The notes beneath the pieces were generated by a model that had not been told where the DNA came from, ran no database searches, and saw nothing but the letters and a program-made list of their open reading frames with translations. Below are positions 24,899 to 32,701 of a DNA stretch of 39,185 nucleotides, piece by piece. The stretch is from an uncultured Verrucomicrobiota bacterium (GTDB lineage: Bacteria; Verrucomicrobiota; Verrucomicrobiia; Verrucomicrobiales; DEV007), in the NCBI GenBank assembly GCA_902510815.1, contig CABXDI010000011.1, positions 1-39,185 on the forward strand, written 5' to 3'. The number at the start of each line of letters is the position of its first letter. Within the stretch, counting starts at the first letter, position 1. Both the position numbers and the translations under genes were made by a program.

Positions 24899-26797
24899 GT
24901 GGTTAACATTCACGTTATGGCGGAAGGTAATCAAAGAAAGACTTTAGAAGAGAGATCTCAAATGACTGACGTTGAGAGATTGAGGCATTCTACTGCTCAC
25001 GTTTTGGCAACTGCTATTGCCAAAATCTGGCCTGAAGCTCAATTTGCGGCAGGACCGCCCGTAGAAAACGGCTTCTACTATGATGTTGAACTCAATCATC
25101 GTATTTCACCCGATGATTTTGAGGCTATTGAGAAGGAGATGACTATTGTTGTTAAAGAGAATCAAAAATTCGAACGGATTGATGTTAGCCGCGATGAAGC
25201 TCTTGAGCTGGCAAAGTCTGGGCGGCTAGGAGCTCTTGGTGAAAGGGATATTGAATCAACATTTAAAATTGATTTGCTTAATGATATTCCCGAAGAAGAA
25301 GAGATATCTATTTATAAGAATGGTGATTTCTGGGATCTTTGCGCTGGCCCTCACGTACCTCGAACAGGAAATTGTAAGGCATTTAAATTAATGTCTGTCG
25401 CAAGCGCGTTCTACAAAGGCGATGCTAATAATCCGCAGCTTCAGAGAATTTATGGAACTGCTTTTAAAAATAAAACGCAACTTAATGAATACCTAGAGCA
25501 ATTAGAAGAAGCCAAAAAACGGGATCACAGAAAAGTTGGAAAGGAACTAGGGTTGTTCCATTTTGATGAATCGGTTGGGCAAGGTTTAGTGCTATGGAAG
25601 CCAAAAGGATCCATCATTAGGAATGAATTACAAAAGTTTATATCCAATGAATTGGATAAAAAGGGTTACAGCCAAGTTTTTACTCCTCATATTGGAAAGC
25701 TTGATCTTTATCGGACAAGTGGCCATTTTCCGTATTATGAGGAAAGTCAATTTTCTCCAATAGTCGATAGAGATTCAATGCAGAAACTTGCCGATGAGGG
25801 CTGCACATGTGGTGAGTTATCAAATAAACTCAAGGAAGGTGAGACAGATGGTTTTTTACTTAAACCTATGAATTGCCCTCACCATATTAAAATTTTTTCG
25901 AGTGAGCATCGAAGTTATCGTGATTTACCTGTCAGGCTAGCTGAGTTTGGCACTGTTTATAGATGGGAAAAATCAGGAGAGTTAGGCGGTTTAACAAGGG
26001 TGAGATCTTTCACTCAAGATGATGCCCATTTATTTTGTACCGATGATCAAGTCCAAGATGAGATCATGGGCTGCCTTGATCTCGTAAAGGTTGTTTTAAA
26101 TACCCTTGGAATTGAGGATTACCGTGTTCGAGTTGGACTCCGCGATGCGGACTCAAATAAATATGTTGGGGATCCACAAAACTGGGATCGTGCAGAGAAT
26201 GCACTAAGAGAAGCTGCGAGTAGTTTAGAAGTTCCTTTCACCGAAGAATCAGGTGAAGCTGCATTTTATGGTCCAAAAATAGATTTTGTTGTAAAGGACG
26301 TCATTGGTAGAGAATGGCAGCTGGGAACGGTTCAAGTTGATTATAATTTGCCAGAGAGATTTGACCTTAATTATATTGGTCCCGATAATAAACCTCACAG
26401 GCCCGTGATGATCCATAGAGCACCGTTTGGTTCACTTGAAAGATTTGTTGCAGTTCTCATTGAGCACTTTGAAGGTTCATTTCCTACTTGGCTCGCTCCG
26501 GAGCAGGTTAGGATATTACCTATATCTGAAAAGTTTACTATTCCAGCTGAGGAGCGCCTCAACGAACTACTTGAAGTTGGTGCCAGAGCATCTATGGATA
26601 ATTCAGCTGAAAAAATTGGTGCAAAAATTCGACTTGCTCAACTCGATAAGGTTCCATATATGTTAATTATTGGAGCCAATGAAGTTGAAACGAATACTAT
26701 TTCAGTGCGTCACAGGAGTCGCGGTGATATTGGATCACTGTCTCCTGAGGAATTTATCAACAATTTTCAAGATGAGGTAAGAAACCGTGCACTTTGA
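24899..26797 (+). CDS. thrS: Threonyl-tRNA synthetase lacking the TGS domain
   Basis: A 632-residue class II aminoacyl-tRNA synthetase that charges tRNA-Thr. The editing domain begins almost at once, with HSTAH (30-34), and later has LCAGPH (147-152), which contains the conserved cysteine and histidine of the misacyl-serine editing site. The catalytic core shows the zinc ligands Cys326 (MNCPHH) and His377 (QDDAHLF), and the class II motifs RLAEFGTVYRWE and MIHRAPFGSLER, followed by an anticodon-binding domain. The ~60-residue TGS domain usual in bacterial ThrS is missing. A Cys-containing insert (GCTCGEL, near 301-307) precedes the zinc motif. Start: GTG at 24899, or the ATG at 24917, which gives a more natural N-terminus; neither would supply a TGS domain. 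Confidence 0.95.
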   Translation: MVNIHVMAEGNQRKTLEERSQMTDVERLRHSTAHVLATAIAKIWPEAQFAAGPPVENGFYYDVELNHRISPDDFEAIEKEMTIVVKENQKFERIDVSRDEALELAKSGRLGALGERDIESTFKIDLLNDIPEEEEISIYKNGDFWDLCAGPHVPRTGNCKAFKLMSVASAFYKGDANNPQLQRIYGTAFKNKTQLNEYLEQLEEAKKRDHRKVGKELGLFHFDESVGQGLVLWKPKGSIIRNELQKFISNELDKKGYSQVFTPHIGKLDLYRTSGHFPYYEESQFSPIVDRDSMQKLADEGCTCGELSNKLKEGETDGFLLKPMNCPHHIKIFSSEHRSYRDLPVRLAEFGTVYRWEKSGELGGLTRVRSFTQDDAHLFCTDDQVQDEIMGCLDLVKVVLNTLGIEDYRVRVGLRDADSNKYVGDPQNWDRAENALREAASSLEVPFTEESGEAAFYGPKIDFVVKDVIGREWQLGTVQVDYNLPERFDLNYIGPDNKPHRPVMIHRAPFGSLERFVAVLIEHFEGSFPTWLAPEQVRILPISEKFTIPAEERLNELLEVGARASMDNSAEKIGAKIRLAQLDKVPYMLIIGANEVETNTISVRHRSRGDIGSLSPEEFINNFQDEVRNRAL

Positions 26798-26845
26798 TCT
26801 GTTATTTGATTGTATTTAATGCTAAGATTTAATTTAATTTAACTT

Positions 26846-26852
26846 AAAGGAG
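26846..26852 (+). promoter_or_regulatory. Ribosome-binding site of infC
   Basis: AAAGGAG lies eight bases upstream of an ATC codon at 26861 and is out of range for the later ATG or TTG codons. It supports the AUC start chosen for infC. Confidence 0.75.
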
Positions 26853-26860
26853 AATTAGTT

Positions 26861-27580
26861 ATCGCTAGACCAAAAAAGAAAAACTTTAGGAAATGGACCC
26901 CAAGAGATAGGATCAACGATCGTATCAGAGCGCCAAAGGTCAGGGTCATTTATGGAGCCAAGCAGTTGGGTGTAATGGATACACAGGAAGCTGTGCGAAA
27001 AGCGAAAAGCGTAGGCCTTGATTTGGTTGAAGTTTCAACTAATGCCAGACCGCCTGTTTGTAAAATTGTTGATTATGGTAAGTACAAGTACGACCAGAAG
27101 AAACTCAAAAAAGAACAACCAAAGAAAGTTCATAGACTCAAAGAAGTTAAGTTTAGGGTTGGAATTGAGGCACATGACTACAACATGAAAGTAACTCGTG
27201 CTGAGTCATTTTTAATGCAAGAAGACAAGGTTCGAATTCAGTTGATGTTTAGAGGCCGACAAATGGCTCACAAAGAAATTGGCTTTGAGCTAATGAAAGA
27301 AGTCAAAGAGGATTTGAGTGGTGTTTCGCATGTAGATTTAGAGCCAAAGCTCACAGGCAGAAATATCACTATGATGCTTTCTCCATTAGCAAAGCACTTA
27401 CAAAAGCCCAAGTTCAAAAATCATGATGACTTGCCGGATGAAGACGACGACATCGAAGACGAGGAAGATGAAATAGAGGAGTATGAAAAGCCAAATGAGG
27501 ATCATCAGCACTTAGATATTGTTGATGAAATAGAGTTGCTAGAGGGCGATGATGGTAGGCCTAAGTTAAAGCGAGGGTAA
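26861..27580 (+). CDS. infC: Translation initiation factor IF-3 with probable AUC start codon
   Basis: The predicted protein is 239 residues. Starting at ATC (26861) gives an N-terminus with ARPKKKNFRKW, then RINDRIRAPKVRVI, the conserved IF-3 beginning, before the first TTG/ATG codons at 26966 and 26975. The N-terminal domain continues with VRKAKSVGLDLVEV and PPVCKIVDYGKYKYDQ; the C-terminal domain has EVKFRVGIEAHDYNMKV and MFRGRQMAHKE, which bind the 30S subunit. Rare AUU or AUC starts are a known feature of infC and allow IF-3 to repress its own translation. An extra acidic tail of about 54 residues follows (186-239). It lies 63 bases after thrS; rpmI and rplT, common neighbours, do not follow here. 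Confidence 0.93.
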   Translation: MARPKKKNFRKWTPRDRINDRIRAPKVRVIYGAKQLGVMDTQEAVRKAKSVGLDLVEVSTNARPPVCKIVDYGKYKYDQKKLKKEQPKKVHRLKEVKFRVGIEAHDYNMKVTRAESFLMQEDKVRIQLMFRGRQMAHKEIGFELMKEVKEDLSGVSHVDLEPKLTGRNITMMLSPLAKHLQKPKFKNHDDLPDEDDDIEDEEDEIEEYEKPNEDHQHLDIVDEIELLEGDDGRPKLKRG

Positions 27581-27599
27581 TTTTAGTCCTTTTCTAAAT

Positions 27600-28319
27600 A
27601 TGGGTGCGAAGCAAGATCGCCTACTGCTTTTTGATATTGATTGCACTTTATTAAATACTGGAGGTGCAGGTATGAATGCGTTTCATAGTGCTGTCGAAGA
27701 TCTTTACTCTGATAAGCTTATAGGAGGCAATCCTTTAACTCTAGATATGGCTGGAAGTACAGATTCTGGATTAGTTATCGAGATTTTCAAATCACTTGAG
27801 ATTCAGGATTCCGAACAAGAAAGAAAGTTGTTTTTTGAAGCTTATCTGAGCAGGCTAAAATTAAATTTATCTAGTTCCAAATTTGCTGGTAGTTTGCTTC
27901 CAGGAGTTGAGGCTCTTTTCGAAGACTTATCAGTCAATTCTCAATATCATGGGGTTTATATTGGTCTCTTAACAGGAAACCTTGAAGAAGGAGCAAAGAT
28001 GAAAGTAGAACATTTTGGCATTGGGGAGCACTTTACATTTGGTGCTTATGGTTGTGATCACTACGACCGGAATAAGTTAGGTCCTATAGCGTTGGAAAGA
28101 GCTTATGCAAAATACGATCGTAACTTTGATCCTGAGAATGTGATAGTTATTGGAGATACTCCAAAAGATATTAAATGTGCAAAAGCTTTTGGTGCTAAAG
28201 TCCTTGCCGTGTCCACAGGATCTTTTACATGTGATGAATTATCTCATTATGAACCGGATTTTGTGATTGAGGATTTAAGTGATCAACAAATAGTCAGAAG
28301 TATTCTTATTTCAAACTAA
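27600..28319 (+). CDS. HAD-superfamily phosphatase (phosphoglycolate phosphatase-like)
   Basis: A 239-residue hydrolase of the haloacid dehalogenase superfamily. Motif I is FDIDCTLLN (Asp12 nucleophile, Asp14 acid/base), motif II is GLLTGN (near 122-127), and motif IV is VIVIGDTPKDIKCAKAFG with Asp near 188 and 192. The helical cap between motifs I and II classes it as subfamily I (Gph-like). The substrate may be phosphoglycolate or another small phosphate ester; this cannot be fixed from the sequence. It starts 19 bases after infC and is probably cotranscribed. Its TAA overlaps the stop of the convergent HTTM gene. Confidence 0.9.
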   Translation: MGAKQDRLLLFDIDCTLLNTGGAGMNAFHSAVEDLYSDKLIGGNPLTLDMAGSTDSGLVIEIFKSLEIQDSEQERKLFFEAYLSRLKLNLSSSKFAGSLLPGVEALFEDLSVNSQYHGVYIGLLTGNLEEGAKMKVEHFGIGEHFTFGAYGCDHYDRNKLGPIALERAYAKYDRNFDPENVIVIGDTPKDIKCAKAFGAKVLAVSTGSFTCDELSHYEPDFVIEDLSDQQIVRSILISN

Positions 28320-29209
28320 TTACTTTGACTAATATTTTTGTATTTTCCCATTCCTATTTCCCAAGGTTTTAAAAAAGCCAAATAGCATATAATCATGGTG
28401 AGACTAAATAGAAATAGATTAATTCCTAGAGCTGCAATACAAACGTGAAAGCTGATGCCAATTACTAGACCTATTTTTCTAGTTTTTGAAATCCACAAAA
28501 GGATGGGTATTGCAAGCTCTGTGAGCAATGTTAAATAGTTTATCTTATCCAAAAGTCCGTGAACATTGACGGGCCATTGACCTGAGAATCTACCATGATG
28601 TGATAGGAGAAAATATGTAATAGACTCTCCATTTGCCCAGTAATAATCACCCATTTTTTGCAAAACTGTTTGCCAATAAATCACAAATACTTGCATTTGG
28701 ATCAGTACAAGTCCGTACCGAGGATTTTCATATATAGAATCGATTTGAAGCCTATTTTTAATAAGGTTTTTAGGCCCCCAGCTCTCTCCAAGTGGGCTAA
28801 AGATAAGGATTAAACAAATGTTTGTAATAATGGTGTCCCAACCCGTTGTTGAGATGGGGGCTCTATGGATGAATGAAAGTTGGATAATAAAGCAATATAT
28901 CAGAGAGATTCTCGAGTATTTCCCTGAAATCATTAACAAACAGGCAATGATGGCTAATAGGACTGCAAGGTTTACCAAAAGAGGAGACGTTATTAAATTA
29001 AAGATTGAAATTGAAATACCCCCTGTAATTTCGTGGAATCCAATCGCTGACATGCTTGACGGTGAAATGCCTTCATGACTTAAAAGTGACACAGCGTATG
29101 GCAGAATACACGCAAAGTGTAATAACATTAAGATAGCAAAACCTATCCTAAAAATAGCGTACCTTCTTTGGTCCACCCCCTTCAACCAAATAGAGCAAAA
29201 TGTTTTCAT
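28316..29209 (-). CDS. HTTM-domain membrane protein (gamma-carboxylase-like)
   Basis: A 297-residue protein with about six to seven hydrophobic helices. The N-terminus has the amphipathic start of HTTM proteins (LKGVDQRRYAIFRIGFAILMLLHFA), and HTTM-typical segments follow: SFIHRAPISTTGWDTIITNICLIL and LIQMQVFVIYWQTVLQKMGDYYWANGESI. HTTM shares the membrane fold of vitamin K-dependent gamma-glutamyl carboxylase, but the bacterial proteins' reactions are unknown. It overlaps its upstream partner by four bases (ATGA), so the two are translationally coupled. Confidence 0.85.
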   Translation of the reverse strand: MKTFCSIWLKGVDQRRYAIFRIGFAILMLLHFACILPYAVSLLSHEGISPSSMSAIGFHEITGGISISIFNLITSPLLVNLAVLLAIIACLLMISGKYSRISLIYCFIIQLSFIHRAPISTTGWDTIITNICLILIFSPLGESWGPKNLIKNRLQIDSIYENPRYGLVLIQMQVFVIYWQTVLQKMGDYYWANGESITYFLLSHHGRFSGQWPVNVHGLLDKINYLTLLTELAIPILLWISKTRKIGLVIGISFHVCIAALGINLFLFSLTMIICYLAFLKPWEIGMGKYKNISQSN

Positions 29210-29730
29210 TCTTTTTTACTCAGGGGGTAAGGACCAAAAGTCTGAATTATAGGTCTAGATATATCAGATCCTAGTTTAATATCATCTATCTTGTTAATTA
29301 CATTTAGATGCAGAACTATTGAGAAGTTTACAAGGTTTGGGTCGCTTTTATGAAGAGCTTTTTGTAGTGATAGAATATAAGCTTCCTTAAATGTATTGTT
29401 TGAAGGATTCTGAAAGAGTCTTAAAAAAGTATAGTGAAACCTAATTTTTTCCTTAGGTTCAATTTTTTTCAAGTCAGGAAGGCTGGGTCCAAGGTTAAAT
29501 TTTTCACCTTTAATATTTTCGGCAATGAGTTCAATCTCTAATCCTGATAGTGTTGGGATGCTATGGAACATATCCCATTTTTGTGCCACACCCACTGTCC
29601 ACCTTATCGGGTCTAATTTTTTTGAAATTACACCTTCATTTTTTTCATTGAGAGGAGCAATGCCAAATAACATGTTCAAACCGAATATGCTTGAAAATAG
29701 AATAATTAGAACCTTTTGCGTTCTTGGCAT
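29206..29730 (-). CDS. Single-pass partner of the HTTM protein
   Basis: A 174-residue protein with one N-terminal helix (about 7-24) and an exterior beta-rich domain. It holds the motif QKWDMFHSIPTLS, similar to the WxMFSPxP segment found in proteins or domains beside bacterial HTTM proteins, followed by a strand-rich region that should face the periplasm. Its stop overlaps the HTTM start. I do not recognise a named family beyond that link. No catalytic motif is apparent. An ilvC terminator ends about 50 bases upstream, so this gene starts a new transcript. Confidence 0.72.
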   Translation of the reverse strand: MPRTQKVLIILFSSIFGLNMLFGIAPLNEKNEGVISKKLDPIRWTVGVAQKWDMFHSIPTLSGLEIELIAENIKGEKFNLGPSLPDLKKIEPKEKIRFHYTFLRLFQNPSNNTFKEAYILSLQKALHKSDPNLVNFSIVLHLNVINKIDDIKLGSDISRPIIQTFGPYPLSKKE

Positions 29731-29780
29731 TATAGGTAATGAGTTTTTTAATATTATGAGCTTTAAGTTTATTCTAGCAT

Positions 29781-29812
29781 AAAAAAAAGGCCAGGTTGAA
29801 CCCCTGACCTTT
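29781..29812 (-). terminator. Intrinsic terminator of ilvC
   Basis: AAAGGCCAGG (29786-29795) and CCTGACCTTT (29803-29812) form a ten-base stem; the odd pair is a G-U wobble only in the minus-strand transcript, which fits ilvC. It is followed by a run of eight A on the + strand, i.e. a U-tract. Confidence 0.87.
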
Positions 29813-29837
29813 TAAATTAATTAATTCTTTAAAAATG

Positions 29838-30866
29838 TTAAGAATAAGAAGCTTGCGCACCTTTGGTGGATCTCTTCTTAATCCAAGGCATAAGTCCACG
29901 GAGTCTCTTTCCAACTTTTTCAATCCCGTGCTCAGCACCTTCTTTACGAAGTTTATTGAATGTTTTTTGACCCTTTTTGTTTTCTTTGATCCATTCTTCA
30001 GCAAATTGTCCGTTTTGGATTCTTTTGAGAGCACGTTTCATTTTATTTTTTGTCGCGTTATCAATTATTGTTGGGCCTACTGAAACATCTCCCCACTCTG
30101 CAGTTTCGGAGATAGAAAATCTCATACCTGCAATGCCTGATTCGTTCATTAGATCAACAATCAGCTTGAGCTCGTGAAGGCATTCGAAGTATGCCATCTC
30201 AGGTTGGTAGCCCGCTTCAACCAGCACTTCATATCCAGTTTTAACAAGGGCACTAACTCCACCACATAAAACGGTTTGTTCACCAAATAAGTCAGTTTCA
30301 GTTTCTTCTAAAAAGGTAGTTTGAATGACTCCTCCTCTTGTTCCACCTACACCGTGAGCCCACGCAAGTGCAATCTTCTTTGCATCCTTCCCTGGATTTT
30401 GATGGACGGCTATAAGAGCAGGTACTCCTTTACCCTCAGTGAATTGGCGTCGGACGATATGGCCAGGGCCTTTTGGAGCTACCATAATGACGTTAACGTC
30501 TTCAGGTGGAACAACGGTACCATAATGAATTGCAAACCCATGACTAAAGCCAAGAGTCTTTCCTTTGGTAAGATGTTTTTCTATATCCTTTTTGTAGATT
30601 TCACCAATCTTTGTATCAGGTGCAGCAATAAATATAACATCAGCTTTTTTAACAGCTTCTGATGTATCGTAGACTTTGAAACCTAACTTTTTTGCAACGG
30701 CTCTAGATTTAGATCCTTTATAGAGTCCAATGATAACATTGACTTTACTCTCTTTAAGATTAAGTGCATGAGCGTGTCCTTGTGATCCGAAACCAATTAC
30801 GGCAAAGGTTTTTCCTTTTAGGACTTTCATGTCAGCGTCTTTTTCGCGATAGATGCGTGCGTTCAT
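29838..30866 (-). CDS. ilvC: Ketol-acid reductoisomerase (class I)
   Basis: A 342-residue enzyme that rearranges and reduces acetolactate or acetohydroxybutyrate in valine, leucine and isoleucine synthesis, using NADPH and magnesium. Landmarks: the Rossmann motif FGSQGHAHALNL, the cofactor-specificity loop KGSKSR (two serines, consistent with NADPH), FSHGFAIHYG, the KGPGHIVRRQF stretch, and the knotted C-terminal domain with magnesium ligands in LEETETDLFGEQTVLCGG and SISETAEWGD. The length and single C-terminal domain fit class I. No other ilv or leu genes are nearby. The C-terminus carries a short extra tail (KKRSTKGAQASYS). Confidence 0.97.
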   Translation of the reverse strand: MNARIYREKDADMKVLKGKTFAVIGFGSQGHAHALNLKESKVNVIIGLYKGSKSRAVAKKLGFKVYDTSEAVKKADVIFIAAPDTKIGEIYKKDIEKHLTKGKTLGFSHGFAIHYGTVVPPEDVNVIMVAPKGPGHIVRRQFTEGKGVPALIAVHQNPGKDAKKIALAWAHGVGGTRGGVIQTTFLEETETDLFGEQTVLCGGVSALVKTGYEVLVEAGYQPEMAYFECLHELKLIVDLMNESGIAGMRFSISETAEWGDVSVGPTIIDNATKNKMKRALKRIQNGQFAEEWIKENKKGQKTFNKLRKEGAEHGIEKVGKRLRGLMPWIKKRSTKGAQASYS

Positions 30867-30958
30867 TTTAATGTATTGTTTTTACTTAATAATATTGCTT
30901 CTGAGGGGGCGTGAATGGTGCCTTGGATTCGTGCTTGGGTCAAATTCAAAAAGCCTTA

Positions 30959-32701
30959 TTAGAAATTATGTTTCGGTATAAACCTTGTCCCTAAAAAGAT
31001 AATTATGGAAAAAACACCACTAGTAATTAACGCAATTTTGTGTCTAAACCCGGCATTTCTTGCATTTATTTGATTAATTTCGGGTTTTTCATCTGAGTTT
31101 TTCGGCAATTCCCAATACAGATCGAAAATATCACCATCGTAAATTTGCTCAAGTGTTTGAAGTTCTTTCATTTCCTCAAAGGGAACGAGTTCAATTATAG
31201 CCTCTCTTCCCAGAGCATATTCAGCGCTTGGATTGATTTTTCTATTTTTGAAGGCCCAGTTGAGCACAGCAATTTTTCCATTCTCATCATTGATTTCCCC
31301 TGCAATTTTTTCAATTATCTCATAATCTGAGCCATAAAGAAGATCTTTGTAAGTGGTTAGTTGAGGGTTTGGTATATTGGGTTTTTTTGTGAGTCGCGCC
31401 CGAACAATAATTGAAGAACTCGGTGATTCTTTTTTAGGATCCAGTTCATTAAATTTTACAGTATTCCATCTGATTCCAGTTTCGTGACGCTGACTTGCAG
31501 ATTGAAAAAGGTCTCTAGAAGTAATGGCCCAGATCATGATTTTCTTATTTCGCATTTGAATGGCACTGCCACGTCGTTGAGCTAATTTTTTTCTGACCTC
31601 AGTGGCTCCACCGCCGTTAATAGATATAACATCTAGTGGTGCGCCTAAATTAATTGCAAGGTGTTCAGGGAGACCGGCTTCCTTCCCCCAACCAAGGCTG
31701 GTATTACTTGAGTAAATATTAGTGAAGCTGTCCCCTAATAAAATGATTTTAGAATTAATATCTTTAGTGCTTCCTTGAACAGGATGGGCGGTTACCAGCT
31801 CTTTCTCAAAACCATGGCTGATTTTAAGATTTTCTACTAAGTCTCCGTACCCAGAGCGTTCTTCTTTTTTTTGGTAACCGATCTGAGTTTTTTCAAAATT
31901 AAAACCCATGGAATGGATATGGCTTGCAATCATCTTTGCTGACTCCTCCATGCCCTGTGGTGTCCAATGAGTATCCTGTTTTAGAAAGACCTGAATTTTA
32001 TTCCTAAGTTTAAAAAGGGGATCAGTTAGATCTAATACATCAAGATTTGGGACAGACTTAAGATCAGCAAAAAACTTTTGGGCATCCGGGTGTCTGATTG
32101 GACTCTCTAGGTTCTTTGATATTTTATCAGGATAGATCATGGCCTTAGATGGAATATTTACGAGTACAAGATGAGTGCCAAAATCATCTAATTGTTGAGC
32201 AAATTCTTTGATTATGGATAATGGACTATTTCCGCGTTTAATATTTGGGTCCTTATTTACAAAGTCTGGTTCCTCTTTTAAAGGGCCGTATCCAGTCAAT
32301 GCACTTAGTGTATTTCGAAAGAAGAGCCAACCCTCTTCACCTATAATTGTTTTACGGTTTCCTTCTTTGAGTGGTCCCAAACTTAGACAACTTTGTATTA
32401 TTTTCCTTGGTGGCTCTATAAAGATTGCGGATTCTAGATTTTTTTCAAAATCATTAAAATGATCCTTTAGTGATAAGCCTTTTTGCTTTTTAAATATTTT
32501 CAATATTGGAGCGGCACTTGAAGTTTGATCAGTTGACTTGTTATCAAAATAAGATGAGACATCAAAGGCATTCCTATAAATTGGAGGAATAGTGATTATG
32601 ATAATAAAAATTGCTATAAATATTCTACAAGTGACATGCCCTATAACCACTTCAAATTGAGAGTTCAGTGCATTCGTAGACCCTGTCTTTTTTGATTCCA
32701 T
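30959..32701 (-). CDS. AlgJ/AlgX-like SGNH O-acetyltransferase with two membrane anchors
   Basis: A 580-residue protein anchored by an N-terminal helix (about 25-42) and a second helix near the C-terminus (about 555-573), so most of it faces the periplasm. The SGNH-type catalytic features match AlgX/AlgJ: IGEEGWLFFRN near residue 120, LVNIPSKAMIYPDK, the DTHW motif (Asp243, His245) and the serine in LLGDSFTN (Ser325). Such proteins transfer acetyl groups to polysaccharides with MBOAT help. Its ATG overlaps the stop of the upstream MBOAT gene by one base (TAATG). The region from about 400 to 550 is not usual in AlgJ. Substrate unknown. Confidence 0.82.
   Translation of the reverse strand: MESKKTGSTNALNSQFEVVIGHVTCRIFIAIFIIIITIPPIYRNAFDVSSYFDNKSTDQTSSAAPILKIFKKQKGLSLKDHFNDFEKNLESAIFIEPPRKIIQSCLSLGPLKEGNRKTIIGEEGWLFFRNTLSALTGYGPLKEEPDFVNKDPNIKRGNSPLSIIKEFAQQLDDFGTHLVLVNIPSKAMIYPDKISKNLESPIRHPDAQKFFADLKSVPNLDVLDLTDPLFKLRNKIQVFLKQDTHWTPQGMEESAKMIASHIHSMGFNFEKTQIGYQKKEERSGYGDLVENLKISHGFEKELVTAHPVQGSTKDINSKIILLGDSFTNIYSSNTSLGWGKEAGLPEHLAINLGAPLDVISINGGGATEVRKKLAQRRGSAIQMRNKKIMIWAITSRDLFQSASQRHETGIRWNTVKFNELDPKKESPSSSIIVRARLTKKPNIPNPQLTTYKDLLYGSDYEIIEKIAGEINDENGKIAVLNWAFKNRKINPSAEYALGREAIIELVPFEEMKELQTLEQIYDGDIFDLYWELPKNSDEKPEINQINARNAGFRHKIALITSGVFSIIIFLGTRFIPKHNF

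Noticed and set aside
26826-26846. Short tandem repeat of TTTAA before infC
   Set aside because: Three copies of an AT-rich pentamer in an AT-rich leader are expected by chance.
30867-30958. Possible leader or attenuator upstream of ilvC
   Set aside because: No leader peptide rich in Val, Leu or Ile and no T-box-like stem was seen in this 92-base gap.
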